Assembly (NCBI RefSeq): GCF_007992075.1
Contig: NZ_BJZO01000019.1
Span: 1-53,325, forward strand
DNA from: Pararhodospirillum oryzae
GTDB taxonomy: Bacteria > Pseudomonadota > Alphaproteobacteria > Rhodospirillales > Rhodospirillaceae
DNA length: 53,325 nt
Direction: 5' to 3'
Shown: positions 34,507-42,623 of the stretch, in pieces
Position numbering within the stretch: position 1 is the stretch's first letter
Layout: every line of letters starts with the position of its first letter
Program-made: the position numbers and the translations under genes
The notes under the pieces: model-generated
Told to the model about the DNA's origin: nothing
The model's input: only the letters and a program-made list of their open reading frames with translations
Database searches by the model: none

Positions 34507-35687
34507 CCATCGTGATCCCACGCGCGACGCGCGCCTTGGGCCGCCTCACGGCGGCCGGGATGCTGGCGGTGATGGCGGCCTGCGCCCAGGGGCCCCAACC
34601 CCGCGAAGGGGGCGACGGACAGGTGCACTACCGCCCGGTCCCCATTGAAAGCCTGCCGGGCTGGGACACGGACACCGTCGCCGAGGCCCTGCCCGCCCTC
34701 ACCCGCTCGTGCGCCCGCCTGGCCACCCTGCCCGGCTCCACCCCGGTGGGGCCGCGTGCCTTGGGCGTGCGCGCCGCCGACTGGGCGCCGCCGTGCGCCG
34801 AGATCACCCGCGTGGCCGCCCTGGGCACCGGAACCACTGGCCTGCGCCAGACCCTGGCCCAGGCCTTCCAGGCCTGGCAGGTGATCGGTCCCGACGGCCC
34901 CAACGGCCTGTTCACGGGCTATTACGAAACCACCCTGGACGCCTCGCCCACCCGCTTGCCCGGCTACACCACGCCGCTTTATGCCCTGCCGCCCGGCTGG
35001 GAGACCCCGGCCCCGCGCCCCGACCGCGCCGCGATCGAGGACGGCGCGCTGAACGGCGTGGCGACCGTCTTGCTGTGGGCGCGCGATCCCATCGACGCGT
35101 TTTTCCTGCACATCCAGGGCTCGGGGGTGGCGCGCCTGCCCGACGGGCGCCGGGTTCGGATCGGCTATGCCGGCAACAACGGCCACCCCTTCGTGGGCAT
35201 TGGCGGCCTGATGCGCCAGCGCGGCCTGGGGGACGGCTCGTCCATGCCCGCCATTCGTGCCTGGCTGCGCACCCACCCCGAGGAAGGCCGCGCCCTGATG
35301 CGCGACAACCCCCGCTACATCTTTTTCCGCTTCGTGAACGAGGACGGGCCGATCGGAGCCCAGGGTGTGCCCCTGACCGCCGGGCGCAGCCTGGCCGTGG
35401 ACCGCGATCACATTCCCCTGGGCGCGCCGGTGTGGCTGGACACCACCGACGCCCACGGCGGCCGGGTCAGCCGCCTTCTGGTCGCCCAGGATACCGGCTC
35501 CGCCATTCGCGGGGCCGTGCGCGGAGATCTGTTCTGGGGCACGGGAGAGGAAGCCCTGTATCACGCGGGAGGCATGAAATCCCCGGGCAGGCTGTGGATC
35601 CTGCTGCCCCGCGCCGCGGTTGTCGCCCGCGCCTGCCCGTCCGCCGCCCCAGCCCCTTGCCAAGCTCAAACCCGTTCGTCATCCTAG
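34503..35687 (+). CDS. mltA: Membrane-bound lytic murein transglycosylase A
   Basis: This outer-membrane lipoprotein cleaves peptidoglycan between MurNAc and GlcNAc with anhydro product. The lipobox is near residue 27 (AVMAAC). The MltA domain has GPNGLFTGYYE, DAFFLHIQGSG and RIGYAGNNGHPFVGIG. The C-terminal 3D domain has VDRDHIPLGAPVWLD and LLVAQDTGSAIRGAVRGDLFWG, with the catalytic Asp in QDTGSAI. The start is TTG at 34503, overlapping the Tim44 stop, or GTG at 34512. The tail after residue 370 is short and unconserved. Confidence 0.94.
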   Translation: MTIVIPRATRALGRLTAAGMLAVMAACAQGPQPREGGDGQVHYRPVPIESLPGWDTDTVAEALPALTRSCARLATLPGSTPVGPRALGVRAADWAPPCAEITRVAALGTGTTGLRQTLAQAFQAWQVIGPDGPNGLFTGYYETTLDASPTRLPGYTTPLYALPPGWETPAPRPDRAAIEDGALNGVATVLLWARDPIDAFFLHIQGSGVARLPDGRRVRIGYAGNNGHPFVGIGGLMRQRGLGDGSSMPAIRAWLRTHPEEGRALMRDNPRYIFFRFVNEDGPIGAQGVPLTAGRSLAVDRDHIPLGAPVWLDTTDAHGGRVSRLLVAQDTGSAIRGAVRGDLFWGTGEEALYHAGGMKSPGRLWILLPRAAVVARACPSAAPAPCQAQTRSSS

Positions 35688-35696
35688 AGGGGGAGG

Positions 35697-35740
35697 CCGC
35701 GTTTCTTCCCCTTCAAGGGGGAAAAACGGGGCTCCCTTTC
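35697..35740. terminator. Hairpin between mltA and lutA
   Basis: Arms around CGTTTcTTCCCC and GGGGAAaAACG pair with a short loop about 20-45 bp after the mltA stop. A pyrimidine-rich stretch follows, not a clean T-run. It may separate mltA from the lut operon. Confidence 0.4.
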
Positions 35741-35783
35741 TTTCCCTGCCCCTTCCTTCCCCTGAGCGTGGCGTCGGTTTCCC

Positions 35784-36575
35784 ATGAACGAGTCTCCGCC
35801 CGGCCCCCTGGTGGGCGTCTTTGTCACCTGCCTTGTGGATCTGGTCCGCCCGACCGTCGCCCTGGCCACCGTGCGCCTGCTCGAACAGGCCGGGTGCCGG
35901 GTTTTCGTGCCCGGGCGCCAGACCTGCTGCGGACAGGGCGCCTTCAACGCGGGGGCGCGCGCCGACGCCCAGGCCCTGGCCCGGCAGGTCATCACCCAGT
36001 TCGCCGACGTGGATCATGTGGTGGTGCCGTCGGGCAGCTGCGCGGCCATGATCCGCGTGCACTATCCCGAGCTGCTGGCCGACGATCCCGAATGGGCCGA
36101 CCGCGCCCGCGCCCTGGCCGCGCGCACCTGGGAACTGACCGCCTTCCTGACCGATGTCCTGAACTGGGACGCGGTGGACAGCCGGTTCGACGAAACGGTG
36201 ACCTATCACGATTCCTGCTCGGGACGGCGCGAGCTGGGGATTGTCGATCAGCCGCGCCGCCTGCTGGCCCGGGTCGAGGGCCTGACCTTGCGCGAGATCG
36301 CCCCGGAGCCGGCCCAGGAGTGTTGCGGATTCGGCGGCACGTTTTCCACCACCTTCCCCGAAGTGTCCCAACGCCTGGCCCACGACAAACTGGCCGACGT
36401 TCTGGCCACCGGGGCGACCACCCTTCTGGGCGCCGACCTGGGATGCCTGGTCACCCTTGCCGCCGCCGCCCAGCGCCAGAACGCCCCGGTGCGGGTCCGC
36501 CATGTCGCCGAGGTTCTGGCCGGTCTGACCGACGGCCCCGCCGTGGGCGAGATTTCGCCCGCCCCGGGGCCCTGA
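35784..36575 (+). CDS. lutA: L-lactate oxidation protein LutA (LldE)
   Basis: This is the cysteine-rich subunit of the LutABC (LldEFG) L-lactate dehydrogenase complex. The 263 residues contain two CCG domains: GRQTCCGQGAFNAG (about 44-57) with a following SGSCAAM, and YHDSCSGRRELG with ECCGFGGTFSTTFP near 183-197. These bind an unusual iron-sulfur cluster in relatives. It is the first gene of an operon inserted between mltA and smr, which are adjacent in many relatives. Confidence 0.93.
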   Translation: MNESPPGPLVGVFVTCLVDLVRPTVALATVRLLEQAGCRVFVPGRQTCCGQGAFNAGARADAQALARQVITQFADVDHVVVPSGSCAAMIRVHYPELLADDPEWADRARALAARTWELTAFLTDVLNWDAVDSRFDETVTYHDSCSGRRELGIVDQPRRLLARVEGLTLREIAPEPAQECCGFGGTFSTTFPEVSQRLAHDKLADVLATGATTLLGADLGCLVTLAAAAQRQNAPVRVRHVAEVLAGLTDGPAVGEISPAPGP

Positions 36576-36594
36576 ACCGCCCGGAACCGCTCTC

Positions 36595-38055
36595 ATGCAC
36601 CCCACCTGCTTGAACTTTCCCGCCCAGGCCCGCGCCGCTCTTGAAAACGAGACCCTGCGCTTTTCCCTGGGGACCATGAAAACGGGCTTTCGCCGGAACC
36701 GGGCGACGGCGGCAGGCGCGCTGCCCGAGTTCGAGGCCCTGCGCGACGCGGCCGCCGCCGTGCGCGCCCATGTCCTCGACCACCTGGACGCCTGTCTCGA
36801 CGCCTTCGAGGCCAAGGTGATCGCCCAGGGCGGTCATGTGCACTGGTGCCGCGACGCCGCCGAGGCCCGCGAGACCGTTCTGGCCCTGTGCCAGGCGGCG
36901 GGGGCGCGCACGGTCACCAAATCCAAATCCATGATCGCCGAGGAAATCGCGCTCAACGATCACCTCCAGGCCCATGGCGTGCGCCCGGTGGAAACCGACC
37001 TGGGCGAATACATCATTCAGCTGCGCGAGGAACCGCCCAGCCACATCATTGCCCCGGCCATCCACCTGCGCAAGGAACACGTGGCCGACAGCTTCCGCGC
37101 CGCCCATGCCCACCTTCCCGCCGGGCGCCCGCTCGACACCCCGCCCCAGCTTCTGGCCGAGGCACGCGCGGTGTTGCGCGATGCCTTCCTGAACGCCGAC
37201 GTCGGCATCACCGGCGCCAACATGCTGATCGCCGAAACCGGCTCGGTGGTGATCGTCACCAACGAAGGCAACGCCGACCTGACCCGCCTGCTGCCCGCGA
37301 CCCACATCGTGCTGGCCAGCATCGAAAAGGTCGTGCCCACCCTCGACGACGCCATGACGGTGCTGCGCGTGCTGGCACGCTCGGCCACCGGCCAGGACAT
37401 GAGCGTGTACACCTCGCTCGCGTCGGGCCCGCGCCCGGCCGACGACCCCGACGGCCCGTCGGCCTTCCATGTCGTGCTGATCGACAACGGGCGCTCGGCC
37501 CTCCTGGGGTCGGCCTCGCGCGACATTTTGCGCTGCATCCGCTGCGCCGCCTGCCTCAACCACTGCCCGGTGTACGGCGTGCTGGGCGGACACGCCTATG
37601 GCTGGGTGTATCCCGGCCCGATGGGCTCGGTCCTGACCCCCGCCCTGCTCGGCCTGGAAAACGCGCCCCGCCTGCCCGATGCGTGCACCATGTGCGGGCG
37701 CTGCGCCGAGGTCTGCTCGGTGCGCATTCCCCTGCCCGCCTTGCTGCGCACCGCGCGCGAGGCCGCCTGGTCGCGCGCCCTGGTGCCGCCCGGCAAGCGC
37801 CTGGCCCTGACCGGCTGGCATCTCGCCGCCCGCCACCCGTCCGTCTACGCCCTGGGAGCCCGCCTTGGCGCGCGCGCCTTGCGCGAGCTGGCGCGCCGCC
37901 CCGCCTTGCGCGCCCTTGCCAGCCGCCTGCACCGCGACCGTGCCCCGGCCGTGCTGCCGGTGCCCGAGGGCGATACCTTCCGCGCGCGCTGGGCCCAACG
38001 GCTGCGCGCGAGCCCTTCGCTCCACCGTTCACCCCCGGGGGGCCCCCATGCCTAA
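36595..38055 (+). CDS. lutB: L-lactate oxidation iron-sulfur protein LutB (LldF)
   Basis: The 486-residue protein has a LUD-type domain (about 60-300) with SKSMIAEEIALNDHL, VETDLGEYIIQL, PSHIIAPAIHLRK and NEGNADLTRLLP. Two 4Fe-4S motifs follow: CIRCAACLNHCPVY (about 312-325) and CTMCGRCAEVCSVRIPLP (about 364-381). It passes electrons from lactate to the chain. The stop overlaps the ATG of the next gene by eight bases. Confidence 0.94.
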   Translation: MHPTCLNFPAQARAALENETLRFSLGTMKTGFRRNRATAAGALPEFEALRDAAAAVRAHVLDHLDACLDAFEAKVIAQGGHVHWCRDAAEARETVLALCQAAGARTVTKSKSMIAEEIALNDHLQAHGVRPVETDLGEYIIQLREEPPSHIIAPAIHLRKEHVADSFRAAHAHLPAGRPLDTPPQLLAEARAVLRDAFLNADVGITGANMLIAETGSVVIVTNEGNADLTRLLPATHIVLASIEKVVPTLDDAMTVLRVLARSATGQDMSVYTSLASGPRPADDPDGPSAFHVVLIDNGRSALLGSASRDILRCIRCAACLNHCPVYGVLGGHAYGWVYPGPMGSVLTPALLGLENAPRLPDACTMCGRCAEVCSVRIPLPALLRTAREAAWSRALVPPGKRLALTGWHLAARHPSVYALGARLGARALRELARRPALRALASRLHRDRAPAVLPVPEGDTFRARWAQRLRASPSLHRSPPGGPHA

Positions 38056-38578
38056 CGCCGTCTCCCGCGCCCGCCTGGAGCGCGAAAAGCACGACATCGA
38101 GCTGCACGCCCGCCTGCGCACCGCCCATGAAAACGGGCTGGTCCTGGTGTACACCAACTTCACCCACCTGAACCGGGGCGGCTCGCCCGTGTTCAGCGTG
38201 GCCGACAACGTGGGGCCGCTGCTGATCATGCTGCTGGGCAGCGTGGCCTTCCTGTTCGTCAACGTGTTCGTGGGGTTGACCGCGCTGCTGGGGGCATCGC
38301 TGTTTTATGTGTTCGGCGTGCGGCCGTGGATCGCCCGGCGTCTGCGCGAGCGCACCATCCGCATGATGTTCACCAACATCTATCACTGGCGGGCGCTGTG
38401 GCAGTTCGGGGGGGTGATCATCGCCCTGGCCGCCAACCCGCGCATCGGTTGCCCGGCTCCCGATGCCGACTGGCGCGCCATCGCGCGCAAGTTCGTGGCC
38501 CGTGCCCATGGTCCCGGCCTGGGGGTGGCCGGCGGCGGCCTCCCGACCCGCCTGGGCGAGGATCTGGCCCCCGAATAA
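38048..38578 (+). CDS. Unknown membrane protein inside the lut operon
   Basis: I do not recognise the family. The 176 residues show a charged N-terminus (ARLEREKHDIELHARLRTAHENGLV), two hydrophobic segments (about 59-75 and 77-95: GPLLIMLLGSVAFLFVNVF and GLTALLGASLFYVFGV), then a basic RRLRERTIRMM stretch and a Trp/His-containing segment (YHWRALWQFGGVIIALAA). The Pro-rich end is variable. It overlaps lutB by eight bases and lutC follows after 47 bp, so it should be made with the lactate complex. It may anchor LutABC or link it to quinone; this is inference. Confidence 0.75.
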   Translation: MPNAVSRARLEREKHDIELHARLRTAHENGLVLVYTNFTHLNRGGSPVFSVADNVGPLLIMLLGSVAFLFVNVFVGLTALLGASLFYVFGVRPWIARRLRERTIRMMFTNIYHWRALWQFGGVIIALAANPRIGCPAPDADWRAIARKFVARAHGPGLGVAGGGLPTRLGEDLAPE

Positions 38579-38625
38579 CCCGCCCGCATCACCCGCCCGA
38601 GTAAACCCGCTTAACAGGCCGCTTC

Positions 38626-39459
38626 ATGTCCAGCACGTCCTCTTCCCACCCCACGCCCCAGCCGGCCCCCCTTTCGCCTTCCCCCGACGCCCCGGGGCGC
38701 CTGGCCGTGCGCGCCGCCGTGCGCGCGGCGCTGGGCCGGGATCCGGCGACCGAGGCCGCCGCCCGCGACGCCATCGTCGCCCGCCTGGCCACCCCCGGGC
38801 CCGGCCCCGTGCCCACCCGGGCCCGACCCGACGACGCCGGGCGGGTGGACGCGTTCATCGCCCGGGCCCGCGCGGCCGCCGCCGAGGTCAGCGTGGTGCC
38901 CGGCGGCTCCACCACCGACACCAGCGTTTTGCCCGACGGCTCCACCGCCGACACCAGCGTTTTGCCCGGCGGCTCCGCCGCCGGCCTTCCGGCCCGCCTG
39001 GGGCACCTGATCGCCGAGTGGCTTCGAGGCCACGGGCTGCCCCCGGTTCTGGTCACCGACGACGATCCCTTTCTCGCCGCGCTCGACGGGGTGTCGGGCC
39101 TTTCCCTGCGCCCCGGGCGCCCCAGCCCCACCGATCGGGTTTCCCTGTGCCGGGGCCTGGCGGGCGTGGCCGAGACCGGCTCGGTCCTGCTCGACAGCCG
39201 GCCGGGGCGGGCCGCCACCCTGGCCGTGTTGCCCGAAAACCAGATCGTCGTGCTCGACCCCGCCGACGTGGTGGGGGGCCTGAACGACGCCGTGACCCGG
39301 CTGCGCGCCGGCTTTGGCACGACCCTGCCCGCCTCGGTGATGATCGTCACCGGGCCCTCGCGCACCGGCGACATCGAACAGACCTTGCAAATGGGCGCCC
39401 ATGGCCCCTTGCGCCTTCACATCATCCTGGTGGACAGGCCGGTGCCCGACCGGCCATGA
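38626..39459 (+). CDS. lutC: L-lactate oxidation protein LutC (LldG)
   Basis: This is the third LutABC subunit, a LUD-domain protein of 277 residues. The domain signatures come in the second half: GLAGVAETGSVLLDS (about 179-193), RAATLAVLPENQIVVL and ASVMIVTGPSRTGDIEQTLQMGAHGPLRLHIILV. The N-terminal half is Ala/Pro-rich and contains a tandem repeat of 11 residues (SVLPDGSTADT-like) at 89-118. Overlap with smr by ATGA. The repeat is outside the conserved fold. Confidence 0.9.
   Translation: MSSTSSSHPTPQPAPLSPSPDAPGRLAVRAAVRAALGRDPATEAAARDAIVARLATPGPGPVPTRARPDDAGRVDAFIARARAAAAEVSVVPGGSTTDTSVLPDGSTADTSVLPGGSAAGLPARLGHLIAEWLRGHGLPPVLVTDDDPFLAALDGVSGLSLRPGRPSPTDRVSLCRGLAGVAETGSVLLDSRPGRAATLAVLPENQIVVLDPADVVGGLNDAVTRLRAGFGTTLPASVMIVTGPSRTGDIEQTLQMGAHGPLRLHIILVDRPVPDRP
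38890..38980 (+). repeat. In-frame 33-bp tandem repeat in lutC
   Basis: Units at 38890-38922 and 38923-38955 and a partial third at 38956-38980 encode SV(V/L)P(G/D)GST(T/A)DT. They differ by few bases and stay in frame. Confidence 0.85.
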
Positions 39460-40046
39460 AACGACGCAAGCCGGATCTGTCCGACGCCGACGCCCAGGTC
39501 TGGCGTCAGCTGTCGCGCTCGGTCAAGCCCCTGGGCCAGCGCGCCGACCGGGTGACCGTGACCACCCCCATGACCGGACGCCCCCGGCCCGCCCCCGCCT
39601 CGGACACGGCGCCGGCCCTGCCGGCCCTGACCCCCCAGGGCATTCCCGTCCAGAAGCGGCCCCCGCCGCGCCCGTCGCTGGCTCGCCTGGATCCGCTGGC
39701 CCAGGGGGGCCATCTGCGCGACATGGACGCGCGCACGGCCCGACGCCTGCGCCAGGGCCGCACCGCCTTGGACGCAACGCTGGATTTGCACGGGCTGACC
39801 CAGATTCACGCCCACGATGCCCTGGCGTCGTTCCTGCGCAAGGGCCAGGCGCGGGGGTGGCGTTGCGTTCTGGTGATCACTGGCAAGGGGTTTCGCGCCG
39901 GCGAGCCGGGCGTGCTGCGCCAAGCCCTGCCCGGCTGGCTGGACGGCCCCGGGCTGCGCCCGCTGGTGGTGGGCTACAGCCCGGCCCGCATCGAGGACGG
40001 AGGCGCCGGGGCGGTGTACGTGCTGATCCGTCGCCTGCGCGACTGA
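39456..40046 (+). CDS. Smr-domain protein
   Basis: The 196-residue product has a basic, Pro-rich N-terminal half and a C-terminal Smr domain (about 105-190): LDATLDLHGLTQIHAHDALASFL, VLVITGKGFRAGEPGVLRQALPGWL and YSPARIEDGGAGAVYVLIRR. Smr domains are nickases or RNA-cleaving/binding modules in ribosome rescue and DNA repair. In relatives this gene tends to follow mltA directly; here the lut operon is in between. Start ATG overlaps the lutC stop. Confidence 0.9.
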   Translation: MKRRKPDLSDADAQVWRQLSRSVKPLGQRADRVTVTTPMTGRPRPAPASDTAPALPALTPQGIPVQKRPPPRPSLARLDPLAQGGHLRDMDARTARRLRQGRTALDATLDLHGLTQIHAHDALASFLRKGQARGWRCVLVITGKGFRAGEPGVLRQALPGWLDGPGLRPLVVGYSPARIEDGGAGAVYVLIRRLRD

Positions 40047-40076
40047 ACCACGCGCGCCCTGGGCGCCTCCTTTCGA

Positions 40077-40853
40077 TCAGCGGTCGGTGAAGCTGGGCTG
40101 GCGCTTTTCGATGAACGCGGCCATGCCTTCCTTCTGGTCGTCGGTGGCGAAGGTGGCGTGGAAGGTCCGGCGTTCGAAGTGGATGCCCTGGCTGAGCGTG
40201 GTTTCATAGGCGGTGTTGACCGCCTCCTTGACCATCATGGTGATGGGCAGGCTTTTGTCGGCGATGGTTTCGGCGATGCGCATCACGGTCTCGCGCAGAT
40301 CGTCGAGCGGCACCACCCGGCTGACCAGACCGCATTTCCAGGCCTCGTCCGCGTCCATCATGCGCCCGGTCAGGCACATGTCCATGGCCTTGGATTTCCC
40401 CACGAAGCGGGTCAGACGCTGGGTACCGCCGGCGCCCGGCATGGTGCCCAGGTTGATCTCGGGCTGGCCGAACTTGGCGTTGTCGGCGGCAATGATCATG
40501 TCGCACATCATGGCCAGCTCGCAGCCTCCGCCCAGGGCAAAGCCGGCAACGGCGGCGATCACCGGCTTCCGGCACACCGTGACCCGTTCCCAACCCTGGG
40601 TGATGAAGTTCTGCAGGTAGGCATCCATGTAGGTTTTTTCGGCCATTTCCTTGATGTCGGCCCCGGCCGCGAAGGCCTTGTCGGATCCCGTCAGAACGAT
40701 GACCCGCACGTCGGGGGCGGCCTCGAACGCATCCAGGGCGGCGCCCAGATCCCGGATGAGGCCGGACGACAGCGCGTTGAGGGCCTTGGGCCGGTTCAGG
40801 GTAATAACCCCGACCTGGCCGCTGGTTTCGACGAGGATGTTGTCGTAGGCCAT
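40077..40853 (-). CDS. Enoyl-CoA hydratase
   Basis: This crotonase-family enzyme hydrates trans-2-enoyl-CoA in fatty-acid or amino-acid breakdown. The 258 residues from the ATG at 40853 are the typical length. ITLNRPKALNALS, FAAGADIKEM (oxyanion hole), and AGFALGGGCELAMMCDMIIA with EINLGTMPGAGGTQRL (the two catalytic Glu residues) are all intact. It ends with IEKRQPSFTDR, as usual. In many alphaproteobacteria it is next to mutM; here a small secreted-protein gene lies between. Confidence 0.94.
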   Translation of the reverse strand: MAYDNILVETSGQVGVITLNRPKALNALSSGLIRDLGAALDAFEAAPDVRVIVLTGSDKAFAAGADIKEMAEKTYMDAYLQNFITQGWERVTVCRKPVIAAVAGFALGGGCELAMMCDMIIAADNAKFGQPEINLGTMPGAGGTQRLTRFVGKSKAMDMCLTGRMMDADEAWKCGLVSRVVPLDDLRETVMRIAETIADKSLPITMMVKEAVNTAYETTLSQGIHFERRTFHATFATDDQKEGMAAFIEKRQPSFTDR

Positions 40854-40968
40854 GATGCCTGCTCCGTGGTGGGGAGTGGGGAAGGACCGGAGGGACGCCC
40901 GCAGGTCGGACGAAACCGCCCGCCCGGAAAACGAACGTCCCCCCCTTGGGAAAAGGAGGGGTCGGCGC

Positions 40969-41454
40969 TCAGCCGCCAGGGGCCAGCGAAAAGCGCACCG
41001 TGAGGGTGGAGGCGCCGGTGGTGAAGTCGAGATCAAGCACCTCGCCATCGCGGGCAAAGGAGTTGGGCCCCTTCACCCGCCATCCCAGTTGCGGCAGGGT
41101 GTCGCGGTAAAAGGCCAGCACATCGGCCGCGCGCACCGCCCCGGTGGCATAGGCTTCGATCAGCCGGCCGCCAGGACTGTCGAACACCATGCCCGTTCCG
41201 GCCAGGGGGCGCAGGGCGGGCATCAGGGGAAGGTCGTCGGTGCCGGAGACGAAAGCGGGGGCGTCGCCCGCCCGGACGGGCGCGCACAGCCCCGCCCAAC
41301 CGCCAAGGACCACCGCCAGGGCCAGGGCCACGAGGCCCCCCCGGCCGCGCGCGCCGCACGGGCCCAAAAAGCCCGCCTTGCCCCGCTGACGCGAAGCCAG
41401 GGGCTTGGTACGACAAGGCGCGGCCACGAGACAGGCGGGTTCTGGCGTCATCAT
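40969..41454 (-). CDS. Small secreted or membrane-anchored protein, unknown
   Basis: The 161-residue product has an Arg-containing N-terminus and a signal/anchor segment (GGLVALALAVVLGGWAGLCAPVRAG, about 39-63). A soluble part of about 95 residues follows with DLPLMPALRPLAGTGMVFDSPGGRLIEAYATG and FYRDTLPQLGWRVKG. It resembles small uncharacterised alphaproteobacterial proteins, but I cannot name it. It lies 18 bp after mutM on the same strand, and enoyl-CoA hydratase follows. The start (one of two adjacent ATG codons) is uncertain. Confidence 0.7.
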   Translation of the reverse strand: MMTPEPACLVAAPCRTKPLASRQRGKAGFLGPCGARGRGGLVALALAVVLGGWAGLCAPVRAGDAPAFVSGTDDLPLMPALRPLAGTGMVFDSPGGRLIEAYATGAVRAADVLAFYRDTLPQLGWRVKGPNSFARDGEVLDLDFTTGASTLTVRFSLAPGG

Positions 41455-41472
41455 GCGGGCGATCCTACACCA

Positions 41473-42309
41473 TCACCCTTGGCGGCGGGGACAGAAAAAC
41501 GTCGAGCGGCCGGCTTGAATCAGGCGACGAATGCCTCCCTCGCCGGCCGGGCAGTCACACGTGGGGCAGGGTTGCCCCTCTTTCCCATACACCGAAACAT
41601 TTAACTGGAAGTATCCGGAAGAGCCGTCGACATGGCGGTAATCGCGCAGCGAAGCGCCGCCGGCCGCCAGGGCATCCTCCAGCACCGCCCGGATGGCCGC
41701 CACCAGACGCGCGGCCTCGGGCGCGTCCAGGCTTTCGGCCGGACGCAGGGGCGAGAGGCCCGCGCGGTACAAGGCCTCGCACACGTAAATATTGCCAAGA
41801 CCCGCGATCACGCGCTGATCCAGCAACACGGTCTTGAGCGGCCCGCGCCGGCCGGCCAGGCGACGGGCCAGGGCGGGGCCATCGAAGGCCGGATCCAGGG
41901 GCTCGGGCCCCAGGCCGGCCAGCAACGGCGACTCCTCCCCGGGCTCGGCCAGGGCGATGAGGCCGAAACGGCGCGGATCGTGAAAAACCAGCCGCTGGTC
42001 GTCGTCGGTGTCGATCAGAACGTGATCATGCACCCCGGGGTCGCCGGCCTGGGCCCGGGGCCCCAAAGTGAGGCGTCCGCTCATGCCCAGGTGCAGAAGG
42101 ACCCGGGGGCCGTCTTCCAAGGTGGCGATCAGGTACTTGGCGCGCCGGCCCAGGTCAACGACGCGGGCCCCCTCCAGGCGGGCCGCGAGATCGACGGGCA
42201 GCGGGCGGCGCAGATCGGGCCGACGCACCCAGACCCGGCTCAGGCGACGGCCGACCAGCAGCGGGAACAACCCCCGACGAACAGTTTCAACCTCAGGCAG
42301 CTCGGGCAC
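41473..42309 (-). CDS. mutM: Formamidopyrimidine-DNA glycosylase (MutM/Fpg) with altered zinc finger
   Basis: MutM removes 8-oxoguanine and formamidopyrimidines from DNA. The GTG at 42309 gives 278 residues beginning MPELPEVETVRRGL, with catalytic Pro2 and Glu3. LLHLGMSGRL, HDHVLIDTDD, RFGLIAL, LLDQRVIAGLGNIYVCEALYRAG and a C-terminal zinc finger follow. The finger has C248, C251 and C273, but the fourth ligand position (276) is Arg: the end reads FFCPRRQG, where relatives have Cys. The codon is CGC, one base from TGC. It is divergent from ubiE. Confidence 0.93.
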   Translation of the reverse strand: MPELPEVETVRRGLFPLLVGRRLSRVWVRRPDLRRPLPVDLAARLEGARVVDLGRRAKYLIATLEDGPRVLLHLGMSGRLTLGPRAQAGDPGVHDHVLIDTDDDQRLVFHDPRRFGLIALAEPGEESPLLAGLGPEPLDPAFDGPALARRLAGRRGPLKTVLLDQRVIAGLGNIYVCEALYRAGLSPLRPAESLDAPEAARLVAAIRAVLEDALAAGGASLRDYRHVDGSSGYFQLNVSVYGKEGQPCPTCDCPAGEGGIRRLIQAGRSTFFCPRRQG

Positions 42310-42623
42310 GGGCGCACTCGATGGAGACAAGAAGACGACGAAAAGAAGGGCGGGCGCGGCCCGGCCTTCCCTGGGAAGGTTCCAAAACATGCGGGCCCGG
42401 GCCTTCCCGTGCAAGCCCTGGCCGGGGCTTGGTGCAAAAAGCAGTTTCTCCGCCCGGTCGGATGCTCTAAGACCAGGGCGAGATGAGAGCCTCTCATCGG
42501 GATCCGCTTGGGCGCAAAACGCCCGCGCCCCCGTCGGACCGCCCCCCTGGTTCGGGTGCCCGCCGGCCGGCAGGGGTTCCGTTGATCGGTTCCGATCGGC
42601 GGAGCTTGGGACAAGGTGCACGC
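42310..42623. other. mutM-ubiE divergent spacer, no gene
   Basis: The 314-bp region must hold promoters for both genes. The main feature is a palindrome at 42482-42498 (GATGAGAG, one base, CTCTCATC). No coding frame is credible. Confidence 0.4.
42482..42498. promoter_or_regulatory. Palindrome in mutM-ubiE spacer
   Basis: Perfect 8-bp arms with a single central base lie between two divergent genes. It is a plausible repressor site, but no known family's consensus is recognised. Confidence 0.35.
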
